A stretch of DNA of 64,000 bases from Chloroflexota bacterium. Its GTDB lineage: Bacteria > Chloroflexota > Limnocylindria > Limnocylindrales > CSP1-4. Location: NCBI GenBank assembly GCA_005883615.1, contig VBEC01000016.1, forward strand, positions 1-64,000, in the 5' to 3' direction. Under the pieces are notes generated by a model, which was given only the letters and a program-made list of their open reading frames with translations, had not been told where the DNA came from and ran no database searches. Every line of letters starts with the position of its first letter. Position 1 is the first letter of the stretch. The translations under genes and the position numbers were made by a program. Positions 18,973-28,222 of this stretch are shown here, in pieces.

Positions 18973-19680
18973 ATGCGCGGTCCGGTTGGTCTGGTTGGCG
19001 CCGGCGAGTTCCTCCCCGAGATGGACGTGTTCGACCGCGGATTGCTCGATGGCAGCGGGGCCGGCCGCCCTCGTGTGGCGATCGTGCCGACGGCTTCCTA
19101 TCCGGATGGGGAAGAGACGTTCCAGCGCTGGGCGGCGCTCGGTATCGAGCATTTCACGAGGCTCGGCGCGGAGGTCGAAGCCGTCCTCGCCCGGAACCGG
19201 TCCGAAGCCGACGATGTCGCCCACGCCCAGGCGGTCGGTGAGGCCGACCTGATCTACTTCTCGGGCGGCAAACCGGCGCACCTTCTCGAGACGCTCCTCG
19301 ACAGCGCACTCTGGTCGGCGGCCCTGGCGGCCAACGAGCGCGGGGCGGCCCTCGTGGGCTGTTCGGCGGGCGCGATGGTCCTCGCCGCCCGGCAGGTCGA
19401 CCTGCGCCGGTTCATGCTGCCGTGGCCGTTGCGCTGGCGGGATGCCCTTGGCGTCGTTCCAGGCGCTGCGGTATTTCCGCACTACGACGCCTGGCCCGAG
19501 CCGTTCACGGCCCTGATGGCCCTTCAGGCTCCGCGGGACATCCTCGTGCTGGGGATTGATGAAGGCACCGCGGTTGTCGGTCGAGACGGGCGATGGCAGG
19601 TCCAGGGCCGGTCTCGCGCAACGGTCTGGCGGGGGCGACGGCGAGAGCGGCATCGAGCCGGCGAGGCGTTCGTGCTCTAG
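18973..19680 (+). CDS. Peptidase S51 / cyanophycinase-like type 1 glutamine amidotransferase-fold protein
   Basis: IYFSGGKPAHLLETL...ALVGCSAGAMVLA (nucleophile Ser in GxSAGA). Confidence 0.85.
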   Translation: MRGPVGLVGAGEFLPEMDVFDRGLLDGSGAGRPRVAIVPTASYPDGEETFQRWAALGIEHFTRLGAEVEAVLARNRSEADDVAHAQAVGEADLIYFSGGKPAHLLETLLDSALWSAALAANERGAALVGCSAGAMVLAARQVDLRRFMLPWPLRWRDALGVVPGAAVFPHYDAWPEPFTALMALQAPRDILVLGIDEGTAVVGRDGRWQVQGRSRATVWRGRRRERHRAGEAFVL

Positions 19681-19970
19681 TCGCAAACGCGGCGATGGAG
19701 CCCTTCAGGCCGCGCTGAGCGAGTGCTGCGCCAGACGCCAAAATCGAACCCAAACGCGATTGACGGTGTATCGACAGATAACGGGACAGACGGCCGGCAC
19801 CGTCGACTCTCGTGCGTCATGGCCGGTTTGCCTATCGGAGGAGGGCCCATGCGAGCATGGGCGGGGGCGGACCGGCCATTCGCTTTGCCCACCCCCTTCG
19901 GCTTGTCTCACCCCACTCGGCATTCCCGACGACCTTCGCCTGCCCCAACACATGTGCCTTGCGCCTTCAA

Positions 19971-20008
19971 TCGAAGAGCCCGGTCCGTGACGTGACCGGG
20001 CTCTTCGA
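19971..20008 (-). terminator. Hairpin downstream of the zinc-ribbon gene
   Basis: tcgaagagcccggtc / gaccgggctcttcga, perfect 15-bp stem, 8-nt loop, 16 nt after the stop. Confidence 0.7.
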
Positions 20009-20023
20009 GTCGCGCAGCTGGCG

Positions 20024-20359
20024 CTAGGTCTTGACGGTCCGGAAGCAGTCTGAGCAGTAGACAGGGCGATCCATGCGTGGCTTGAAGGGCACCTGTGCCT
20101 GGTTGCCGCACGAGGAGCAGATCACCGCGAAGTACTCGCGAACGGGCCGGTCGTCGCCTCGCTCGTAACCGCGCGGCCCGCCGATGTCACGCAGGTCGTA
20201 GCCGGTCTCGCGGGTGGCACGCCGGCTGGCTCGGCAGCTGGTGCACCGCTTGGGCTCCGAGGCGAACCCCTTCTGAGCGTAGAACTCCTGGTCGGCGGCG
20301 GAATGGATGAACTCAACCCCGCAATCGACGCACGTGAGGGTTCGATCGGTGTACGTCAC
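20024..20359 (-). CDS. CxxC zinc-ribbon domain protein
   Basis: GTG start with ggagg SD; TCVDCGVEFIHSAADQEFYAQKGFASEPKRCTSCRASRR...VICSSCGNQAQVPFKPRMDRPVYCSDCF: four CxxC pairs. Confidence 0.85.
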   Translation of the reverse strand: MTYTDRTLTCVDCGVEFIHSAADQEFYAQKGFASEPKRCTSCRASRRATRETGYDLRDIGGPRGYERGDDRPVREYFAVICSSCGNQAQVPFKPRMDRPVYCSDCFRTVKT

Positions 20360-20809
20360 GGTTTGCCTCCCCAGGCGCCTGCAGCAGTGGCGCGTCCGGC
20401 AGGGTCCGGCCTCGGCGGGGCGCGAGGCGGAGTGGAGTCCTGGGAGGAGTCCGGGGCCCGCACGACCCAGGTGCCGATGTCGAGGTCCCTGTCGCGGGCG
20501 CACCGGTGATATTAGCGGGGCGGAGAATACCACCGTCGCTCAGGAAGGACCTTGCGCGGTCATGACGGCTTCAGAGGCCCCGCCCTGGGGCCCTCTGGGG
20601 CTGACGCGTCGGAGCTCAACGTCGGCGCAAAAGCTGGCAGTCGTGCCGGACAACCTGTCACAATGCGGGCCGAACCTCGGGTCGGCGAGCGAGGGCATGG
20701 GGGCTCCTCGCTCGCGCCGAACAGGTGGCGGACCGAGAACCGGATCGCCATCGACGGCGTTTCGATCCGGGCACGACGCCAGTCGACGACATGGGAGATG
20801 CGCCCGGGG

Positions 20810-21973
20810 ATGCTTCGACTCCTGCACACCGCAGATGTCCACCTTGGCGCTCGCCACGCCGACATGGGCGAGCAGGCCACCGCTCAGCGAGAGCGTCAAT
20901 TCGATGCCTTCCGTGCGACGGTCGATCTGGCCTTGGCGGAGAAGGTCGATCTGCTCCTGATCGCTGGCGATCTCTTCGACTCGAACACGCAGCCGCGCCG
21001 ATCGGTGGAACGCGTCGCGGGCGAGCTCAAGCGCCTGGCCGATGCTGCGATCCGTACGGTCATCATCCCGGGCACTCACGATGTGTACGACCGTGCCTCG
21101 ATCTACCGGGCCTACGACCTCCCGGGGCTGGCCGGCCAGCCGCCCGACGGCGACCGGATCGTCCTGCTCACTCCCGAGCGTCCAGAGGTCGAGCTGCCTG
21201 CCCTCGACGCTGCCGTCTACGGCCGCGTGTTCGAGACCAAGCGGGCGCCGGAGAGTCCGCTGGCCGGCTTCCACGTAGCCCCGGACGGGCCCACCTGGCG
21301 GATCGGCATGATCCACGGCGCCATCGCGATACCTGGCAAGACGGATGCGGACGACGTGGTCGTTACGCCCGAGGAGATCGAAGCCTCGGGGCTTGATTAT
21401 CTGGCGCTCGGGCACTGGCACTCCACCCAGTCCGCCAGGGCGGGCAACGTGACATACGCTTACAGCGGCTCGCCGGAGCCGCTGGCGCTCGACCAGGACC
21501 GTGCGGGCCGCGCCCTCCTCGTGACGCTCGACCAGGCGAATGGCAAGAAGACCGCCAAGGTCGAGGAGAAGAGGGTCGGGCGGATCAAGTTCGCCAGGCT
21601 GGAAATCGACGCCGGGACCCTGAGCAGCCAGCCGGCTCTGGTCGAGCGCCTTGCCGCCGAGGCCGATCCGGACCTGGTCCTCGACGTGCGCTTGACGGGC
21701 GTGCGACCCGACGAACTCGATCTCCATCCCGAGGAAGTCGAAGGCCAGCTCGGCGCCCGGTTCCTGAAGCTGCGCCTCCGCGACAACTCGGTCGTCGCCC
21801 TGACCGAAGGGCCCTTGGCGCCCGCCGACACGATCCTCGGTGCGTTCGTCCGCGACCTGGAAGCGAGGATCGGTGAGCGCGAAACCGCCGGCGCGGGCAG
21901 CGAAGCAGCCGAACTCCGCGACGGGCTGCGCCTCGGCCGCCTGCTGCTACGTGGGCACGAGGTCAGCCTGTGA
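20810..21973 (+). CDS. Mre11/SbcD-like calcineurin phosphoesterase (YhaO-type); start 20798 or 20810
   Basis: LRLLHTADVHLGARH, VDLLLIAGDLFDSN, VIIPGTHDVYDR, GLDYLALGHWHSTQ; ATGA-type overlap with the downstream ATPase. Confidence 0.88.
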   Translation: MLRLLHTADVHLGARHADMGEQATAQRERQFDAFRATVDLALAEKVDLLLIAGDLFDSNTQPRRSVERVAGELKRLADAAIRTVIIPGTHDVYDRASIYRAYDLPGLAGQPPDGDRIVLLTPERPEVELPALDAAVYGRVFETKRAPESPLAGFHVAPDGPTWRIGMIHGAIAIPGKTDADDVVVTPEEIEASGLDYLALGHWHSTQSARAGNVTYAYSGSPEPLALDQDRAGRALLVTLDQANGKKTAKVEEKRVGRIKFARLEIDAGTLSSQPALVERLAAEADPDLVLDVRLTGVRPDELDLHPEEVEGQLGARFLKLRLRDNSVVALTEGPLAPADTILGAFVRDLEARIGERETAGAGSEAAELRDGLRLGRLLLRGHEVSL

Positions 21974-24210
21974 GGATCACCCGGCTCCAGCTGCGCAACA
22001 TGCGCCGCTATCACGAGCTCGACATCGATCTTGTGCCCGGACTCGCCATCGTCCGCGGCCCCAACGAGGCCGGCAAGACGACCGTGCAGCGGGCCCTCGA
22101 GCTGGCCCTTACTCGGCGCGTGACCTCTACCCAGAACGACCTCGAAGGGCACCGTCCATGGGATGCCGCTCGCGACGCCCGGCCGGCGATCACTCTGGAG
22201 TTTTACTCCGAGGAGGAGGAAGGGATCCGCCGCGGGTCGCTGGAGAAGGTATTCCTGGGCCCGAAGGGAACGGTCCGGCTCGACCTGGACGGCGAGGTCA
22301 CGACCGACCCCGCGAAGGCCGATGAGATCCTGGCCGACCTGACGGGCATCCCCACGGAGGCCTTCTTCCGTTCGACGGCGTCCATCCGGCACCACGAGAT
22401 CGCGGACCTGGCGCGGGACGAGGCCGCTCTCCGGGATCGGCTCCAGGCATCGATCAGCGGCGCGGACCGGGGCACGTCGGCGGCGCGAAAGAAGCTCGAT
22501 CGAGCAATCCATGACCTGAGCAAAGGCGGCGACAAGTTTCCGGGCCGGATCAAGGAAGCCTCCGAGACGGTCGCCGAGCTGGAGGCCAGCGTCTCGGCCG
22601 GCGAGGAGGCACTGGCCCAGCTGGAATCCGATCGAAATACCCTCGCGGAAACTCACGAGCGGCGGGCCACCGCGGAGGCCGATTTGGCCGAGCGACGCTC
22701 GATGCTCGAGAAGGCGCGGCTCGCCGAACGTTTGATCGCCGAGCGAGATTCGGCGAAGGAGCGTTTCGAGCGCTACAAGACCGCGGTAGAAGTGTCGGAT
22801 GAGCTCGCGCGACTGGCCGACTCGCATCCGTCCGCCAATCCCCTGCCGATGCTCCACCAGATCGTTGCCAGGCTGCGGGCCCTCGATTCGCGGATCCGTG
22901 AGCTCACGGCCGCGCTCGAGGGAGAAGTCGACGTCCACTTCGAGGTCAAGGAACCGACCAACACCTGGCGCACCACTGCGATCATCGCGATCGCGCTCAT
23001 CCTGGCCGGTGTCGCATTCTTCGTCTACAACCGCTTCATGGGCGGGGGCGACCTGGTGCTGTTGGCCGCCAGCGTGCTGATCGTGGCAATCGGAGCCGTG
23101 GTCGCGTACGTCGGAATCCGGCAACGCCGGGCCGCGATGGACTTCCGCCGGCAGACGCAATTGCGGGACGCCGAGATCGACCGCCGCCTGCGCGGCCGGT
23201 CCCAGATGGAACAGGAGCTGCGCGAGGCTCAAGTCGAGACCGCCGACCATCTCGAAGCCGTCGGCGGGCTACCGGATCTCGCCGCCGTCGAGGACCTGGT
23301 CCGGCGCGAGGACGAGCACCACCAGCAGATCCAGCGCCTGACCGGGCAGCTCGAGGGACTTGTCGGCAAGGAGCCAGCGGACACGTTGCCGCCACTGCGC
23401 GACGCGGCGGCACTCGAGATCGAGCAGAAGACCCACGCCCTCGAAGGGTTGGGGCCGATTGCGAAGGAGCCCCGCGCTCGCGAGCGGCTCGAGGTCGAGG
23501 TCAAGGATCAGGAAGCCGCGGTCGACCGGACTCGGGACGATGAAGCGACGGCACGCGCGAGGGTCGACGCCAATACCGTCGACTCCGAGGCAGTGGCGGC
23601 CGCGGCCGAACACCTGGCATCGGTACGAGAGGCGCTAGCCGCGCTCCAGCGAAGGGAGCGCGTCTATCGCCTCACGCTCGACGCGATCGACGGCGCCGAG
23701 CGTGCCACCATGAAGACCGCGACCCGCTTCCTCGAAAAGCGGATGGTGGGCGACCTCGCCCGGCTTAGCGACGGACGGTATCGCAGGGTCCGCGTAGACG
23801 ATCGAACCCTGGACATCTCCGTCTTTGCCCCGGAGAAGGGGGACTGGGCGAGCGGCTCGGAGCTGTCACAGGGCACGCTCGACCAGATCTATCTCACCGC
23901 ACGGCTGGGGCTGGTGCGGTTGCTGACCGGCGACCGGCGGCCGCCGCTCATCTTCGACGATCCATTCGTGACGTTCGACGACGCGCGCGCCCTGCGTGGA
24001 CTCGCCCTGCTGCGTGAGCTCGCGGCCGATTTCCAGATCATCTTCCTCACGACGTCTGACCGCTACGACAGCATGGCGGACGAGGGAGGTGTCGTTGAGC
24101 TGCCCGCGCCCACGGCCCGCGACTCGGGTCGGGACGAAGCCGAGACGGAAGCCGCCGAGCCCGTCGCGGCGGCTCCAGCCGGACGGCCCGCCGAGAGCAC
24201 GCGCGCGTAG
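21970..24210 (+). CDS. SMC/Rad50-like AAA ATPase with central TM hairpin (YhaN-type)
   Basis: N-terminal RLQLRNMRRYHELDIDLVPGLAIVRGPNEAGKTTVQRALELAL; central TAIIAIALILAGVAFFVYNRFMGGGDLVLLAASVLIVAIGAVVAYV; C-terminal SELSQGTLDQIYLTARLGLVRLL and PPLIFDDPFVTFDDAR. Confidence 0.9.
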   Translation: MRITRLQLRNMRRYHELDIDLVPGLAIVRGPNEAGKTTVQRALELALTRRVTSTQNDLEGHRPWDAARDARPAITLEFYSEEEEGIRRGSLEKVFLGPKGTVRLDLDGEVTTDPAKADEILADLTGIPTEAFFRSTASIRHHEIADLARDEAALRDRLQASISGADRGTSAARKKLDRAIHDLSKGGDKFPGRIKEASETVAELEASVSAGEEALAQLESDRNTLAETHERRATAEADLAERRSMLEKARLAERLIAERDSAKERFERYKTAVEVSDELARLADSHPSANPLPMLHQIVARLRALDSRIRELTAALEGEVDVHFEVKEPTNTWRTTAIIAIALILAGVAFFVYNRFMGGGDLVLLAASVLIVAIGAVVAYVGIRQRRAAMDFRRQTQLRDAEIDRRLRGRSQMEQELREAQVETADHLEAVGGLPDLAAVEDLVRREDEHHQQIQRLTGQLEGLVGKEPADTLPPLRDAAALEIEQKTHALEGLGPIAKEPRARERLEVEVKDQEAAVDRTRDDEATARARVDANTVDSEAVAAAAEHLASVREALAALQRRERVYRLTLDAIDGAERATMKTATRFLEKRMVGDLARLSDGRYRRVRVDDRTLDISVFAPEKGDWASGSELSQGTLDQIYLTARLGLVRLLTGDRRPPLIFDDPFVTFDDARALRGLALLRELAADFQIIFLTTSDRYDSMADEGGVVELPAPTARDSGRDEAETEAAEPVAAAPAGRPAESTRA

Positions 24211-24238
24211 TCCCTGCTATCCGCCTGGCCTGAACCGG

Positions 24239-24259
24239 GCGCCTGAGCGCGTCAGGCGC
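24239..24259. terminator. Hairpin between convergent genes
   Basis: gcgcctga-gcgcg-tcaggcgc; 8-bp stem, no T-tract. Confidence 0.4.
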
Positions 24260-24283
24260 GCCGCGCGCTTGGCGTCGCGGCTC

Positions 24284-25177
24284 TCAGGGCCAGCTGAGCG
24301 TCGCGGACAGACTGATCCGTCCGAGTCCCGGATCTTCTGAGTTGGCGAGGGTGACCTGCCACAGATCCGTGGCCGTGACGGGCAGCAACGCCTGCACACC
24401 GACGCCGGTGCCCGGGTGGTTTCCTGCGGGGCTCCCCTTGGTCAGGTCGGCCAGTTTGAGGCTGTAATCGAAGGGCTTTGCGCCCCAGCTCGCGCTTACC
24501 GAGAGATTCCCGCCGACGCGGGGCCGCATGCGAGCGATGAAGCCGTTATTGCCGGATTGGCTCGTCCCGTCGAACCGGAATCCGGTCAGCTTGACCGACG
24601 GGTGGTCGGCGCGGAAGGTCAGCGTCAGGTCCACGGTGGGCGTACTGATCCCGATGCCCGTCAGGGTCACGGTCCAGCTGACATGCCCGCTCGACACCCG
24701 TCGCGTCACAGAGCCGGCGGCCCCGTCGTGGCAAACAGGCGCCCGCCCCGTCACGGCTACGCACAGGTGGGTGCTCGCCAGCGGACTGCTATTGCTGATG
24801 CGGGCCGTCACGGTGGCCGCGCCGTCGCTGAGGAACGTCAACGTACGCGGAGTCCCCATGGGATCGATGCCTGAATCAAGGCGCACATGCCGCAAGACGA
24901 TGGACGCAGCCGGCGCGAGTGCCGGTGTCGGCGATGGGCTGGGCGAAGGGGACGGCGAGACCTTCGGAGAGGCGGAGGACCCAGGCGATGGGGAGCCTGA
25001 ACCACCGAGACCAGACGAGCCTGGCGAAGCCGACGGGCTGCCGCTCGCGGACGCTCCTGAGCTCGGACCGGGCGTGCGTGTGCCGGAAAGAAGGACGACG
25101 GCGGCGGTGATGCCCAACAGGACCGCGAGCGTTGCGCCGAGGGCGATCGTCAGGCTGCGCCAACCGCTCTGGCTCAT
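24284..25177 (-). CDS. Membrane-anchored protein with Ser/Pro-rich linker and extracytoplasmic domain, unknown function
   Basis: N-terminal TM (LTIALGATLAVLLGITAAVVLLSG) then long SPSPSP linker. Confidence 0.7.
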   Translation of the reverse strand: MSQSGWRSLTIALGATLAVLLGITAAVVLLSGTRTPGPSSGASASGSPSASPGSSGLGGSGSPSPGSSASPKVSPSPSPSPSPTPALAPAASIVLRHVRLDSGIDPMGTPRTLTFLSDGAATVTARISNSSPLASTHLCVAVTGRAPVCHDGAAGSVTRRVSSGHVSWTVTLTGIGISTPTVDLTLTFRADHPSVKLTGFRFDGTSQSGNNGFIARMRPRVGGNLSVSASWGAKPFDYSLKLADLTKGSPAGNHPGTGVGVQALLPVTATDLWQVTLANSEDPGLGRISLSATLSWP

Positions 25178-25851
25178 CCGGAGCGGGGCCTCCGCGGGGT
25201 CATGGTTCGGTCGGGTTCCTCTCTGTTGGACCGTTCGGTCAAGGGTAGCAAGCCTCGGTCGCGTCCTGCTGATCCTGGGGACGCCGCCCTCCCAAGGCCT
25301 GCGGTCCCGATCCTGCCATCCGGAATCCTGAGGATTTCGACTGCATCGACTGCGTCGGGCGTTCCGAGTCGGACGACTTCGCTGAAGCCCTCTCCGACCA
25401 GGCGCCCAGGGTCCCGCAACGACCGCCCCAGGTCGGCGGACTGCCGCCTGATGGCCGCGTGCGGGACGTCGGCAACGGCGCGGTCGGCCGCCCGCTGCGC
25501 GTTTCGGCCGAGGCAGATGGCCTCGGGGAGGTCCAGCACGATGGCGATCGCCGGCCTGCCTGCCGCTACCGCCCGACGCAACAGCCCTTGACGAGCCCAG
25601 GGCGTCACGTTGGTCGCGTCGACAACCGTCGTCCGGCCGGAACCGAGGCGCTTCGCGAGCTCCCGATGGAGCACGGCGAAGGCTGCCCTGCTGACCGTCT
25701 GATCCGATTCGCCGGAGCCGATCCGCCCGCGGAACGCGTCGGAGGACAGGATCTCGTCTGGCCCGAAGTGGCGCGCGGCAAATGTCGTCTTGCCGGAACC
25801 CGCCACGCCGACCAGGACAACGAGGGCTCCGTCGGGGACGGCGATCTGCAT
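25174..25851 (-). CDS. AAA P-loop kinase, T4 PNK/Pnkp-like
   Basis: ALVVLVGVAGSGKTTFAARHFGPDEILSSDAFRGRIGSGESDQTVSRAAFAVLHRELAKRLGSGRTTVVDATNVTPWARQGLL. Confidence 0.8.
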   Translation of the reverse strand: MQIAVPDGALVVLVGVAGSGKTTFAARHFGPDEILSSDAFRGRIGSGESDQTVSRAAFAVLHRELAKRLGSGRTTVVDATNVTPWARQGLLRRAVAAGRPAIAIVLDLPEAICLGRNAQRAADRAVADVPHAAIRRQSADLGRSLRDPGRLVGEGFSEVVRLGTPDAVDAVEILRIPDGRIGTAGLGRAASPGSAGRDRGLLPLTERSNREEPDRTMTPRRPRSG

Positions 25852-25879
25852 TTCGTCCGACTGATGGAGGTCGATCGAG

Positions 25880-26746
25880 TCAGCGGGGAGCTCGGCGCGC
25901 CTCCCAGCCTCCGCCTTCGGCCGGGCGCAGCTCGTAACGGGGCTGGTCGTAGACCGAAGGGCCGCGGGCTAGATGCCCGTTGGCCAGGCGGTAGCGCGAG
26001 CCATGCCACGGACACTCGATGCATCCGTCCACGACCGTTCCCTGCGAGAGGGGCCCTCCGGCATGCGCGCATTGCTCGTGGAGGGCATGCACCGTCTCGC
26101 CCACGCGTACCAGGACCAGGTTATTGATTCCGAGCTTGGCCTTCGTCGGCACGCCCTCGGGCAGGTCCTCGGACGGCGTCTCAAGCTCGAGGCGGATCCA
26201 CTTCGTGCCCGCCCCCCGGAACGCATGCCGGCTGACCATGTTGCCCAGCACGTATACGACGTCGCCGCCGACGTACGCGCCAGCCGTGATCAGGCCATAC
26301 CCGATCAGGGACACGATCACGGCCGCGGTGCGGTCAAGTGGGTTGCCGGCGCGGATCACCAGGGACACGAGGTAGACAACCAGCGTGCTGACCATGATCG
26401 TGCCGTGGACGGTTGCTCGCAATCGCGCGGCGCCGTCCGTGTCCGTATAGTCCGCGAGGCCCGCGACCGCGGCCGCAGCCATGGACAGGATGCCCAGGAC
26501 GAGGATGGCGTCGGCGGCTCCGCGCTGGTCAAGGAGGTCAAGCAGGATCACGCCGGTGAACAGGCCGACGGGGACGTCGGTGATCGCGGCGTGAAGAGGG
26601 TGGCCCAGCCAGGTCCCGTTGAGGAAGTCCTTCGCTGGACGGATCGGCCGGAAGAGCGCCACCAGCCAGCGATGATTGAAATCGCCAAAAGGCTGAGCCC
26701 ACGTCGTCTGGGAATCCATGAGGCGAGCAAGGAATCGGGCGATCAC
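25880..26746 (-). CDS. DUF2231-like membrane domain fused to Rieske [2Fe-2S] domain
   Basis: WLGHPLHAAITDVPVGLFTGVILLDLL (DUF2231-like) and CAHAGGPLSQGTVVDGCIECPWHGSRY (Rieske CxH...CxxH). Confidence 0.9.
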   Translation of the reverse strand: MIARFLARLMDSQTTWAQPFGDFNHRWLVALFRPIRPAKDFLNGTWLGHPLHAAITDVPVGLFTGVILLDLLDQRGAADAILVLGILSMAAAAVAGLADYTDTDGAARLRATVHGTIMVSTLVVYLVSLVIRAGNPLDRTAAVIVSLIGYGLITAGAYVGGDVVYVLGNMVSRHAFRGAGTKWIRLELETPSEDLPEGVPTKAKLGINNLVLVRVGETVHALHEQCAHAGGPLSQGTVVDGCIECPWHGSRYRLANGHLARGPSVYDQPRYELRPAEGGGWEARRAPR

Positions 26747-26836
26747 GGCGTCACCTCGGCAGGGTCTCCCTAGTGTAAGAAGTCAGAAGCTGGAACGCCG
26801 GCCTAGCGTCGGCGGATCGCGTTAGGCTTCGCGGCC

Positions 26837-28162
26837 ATGCCTGCCGAAGCCGACAAGACTGCCCATCTTCGAGACGCACGGCCGCCGGCCCAGGACTGGC
26901 GGCTGCTCCTTGCGGTCTTCTGGATCACGTCGCTCGTCGAAGGCCTCGGCGTGAGCCAGATATTCGCGTTCGTTCCAGCCTACCTGAGGGACATGGGCGT
27001 CGCCGAGCCTGATCGCCTGCATTTCGTGGGCCTGTTCAGTTCGTTGCTCTTCGTGGTGGGCATGCCGCTCGTCCCGTTGTGGGGCGTCTGGGCTGACAAG
27101 TACAGTCGCAAGGCAGTCATCATCCGCAGCTCGATCGTCGAGGCTGTGGTCTTCGCGGCCGTCGCCCTGTCCCGCGAGCCGTGGCAGCTCGCGGGGAGCA
27201 TGCTCCTCATCGGCTTCCAGCTGGGCAATACGGGGATCATGCTCGGCGCCATCAGGGACTCGACGCCGCGCGTTCGGCTCGGCACCGCGCTCGCGCTCTT
27301 CGGAGTCAGCGGTCCGATCGGCTTCGCGGTCGGGCCGGCGCTGGGTGGCGTGATCGTCGACGGGCTGCATTGGGGTCTGCCGGCAGTATTCGCCGTCTCG
27401 GCCGGCCTTTCGATCGGAACGGCGCTGCTCGTCGGGCTCGGCTCCCGCGAGGTTCGGCCGGAAGTCGTTCCCGCGGGGCGAACCGTCGAGCTCGCGTTCG
27501 GGGCCCTGCGCAGCGTCCTCGGAGACCCGGCTGTGCGTCGTATTTTCGCCATCTTCGGCACCGCGTTCCTGGCACAGCAGGTGGCCCGGCCGTATCTCCC
27601 CGTCGTGGTCGGCCAGGTCAATGGGCCGGTCGGTGAGGCGAGCGCCATCGGCCTTGTGGCCGGCACCGCGGCGCTCGCGGGAGCGCTCATCGCACCGATC
27701 GGAGGTCCCCTGGGCGACCGGATCGGATTTCGACCGGTGCTCGTGGCCGCTCTAGTGGGTGGGGGCATCACGCTTGGCGTCATGCCCTTCGCGCCAAACG
27801 TTGCGGCGCTGGCGATCGTCGCCCTGGCCTTCTCGGCCTTCTACGGGGTCGTGTCGCCGATGGTCTTCGGGCTGCTCGCGACGGAGGTTCCGCCCGAGCG
27901 CCGCTCTCAGACTCTCAACCTGGTCTACCTGCCCCTCTACGGGGCCGGGGTGATCGGGCCGACGCTTGGAGCGGTGGTGGTTTCGGCCGGGATCAGCGCT
28001 CCGTTCCTGCTGGGTGCAGCGGTGTTCCTGGCCGGAGCTGTCGGGGTCGCGCTTCGATTGCGCGGGACACCCGCTCGCAGCGGGGAGGTACGGGGAGACG
28101 AAGTCCGCCCAGACGAAGGGCACGTAGACGAGATCGACGCCAACCAAAGGTCAGCCGGGTAG
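26837..28162 (+). CDS. MFS transporter
   Basis: About 12 TM segments; PLVPLWGVWADKYSRKAVIIRSSIVEAVVFAAVALSREP. Confidence 0.92.
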   Translation: MPAEADKTAHLRDARPPAQDWRLLLAVFWITSLVEGLGVSQIFAFVPAYLRDMGVAEPDRLHFVGLFSSLLFVVGMPLVPLWGVWADKYSRKAVIIRSSIVEAVVFAAVALSREPWQLAGSMLLIGFQLGNTGIMLGAIRDSTPRVRLGTALALFGVSGPIGFAVGPALGGVIVDGLHWGLPAVFAVSAGLSIGTALLVGLGSREVRPEVVPAGRTVELAFGALRSVLGDPAVRRIFAIFGTAFLAQQVARPYLPVVVGQVNGPVGEASAIGLVAGTAALAGALIAPIGGPLGDRIGFRPVLVAALVGGGITLGVMPFAPNVAALAIVALAFSAFYGVVSPMVFGLLATEVPPERRSQTLNLVYLPLYGAGVIGPTLGAVVVSAGISAPFLLGAAVFLAGAVGVALRLRGTPARSGEVRGDEVRPDEGHVDEIDANQRSAG

Positions 28163-28222
28163 CCCGAGGGGTCGGGTTGCCTCCGTCCTCAGCGGGTCTC
28201 GGCAACTTTCGCGAACACCGCC

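Noticed and set aside
21460-23250. 596-aa minus-strand ORF
   Set aside because: Antisense to the YhaO/YhaN-like pair.
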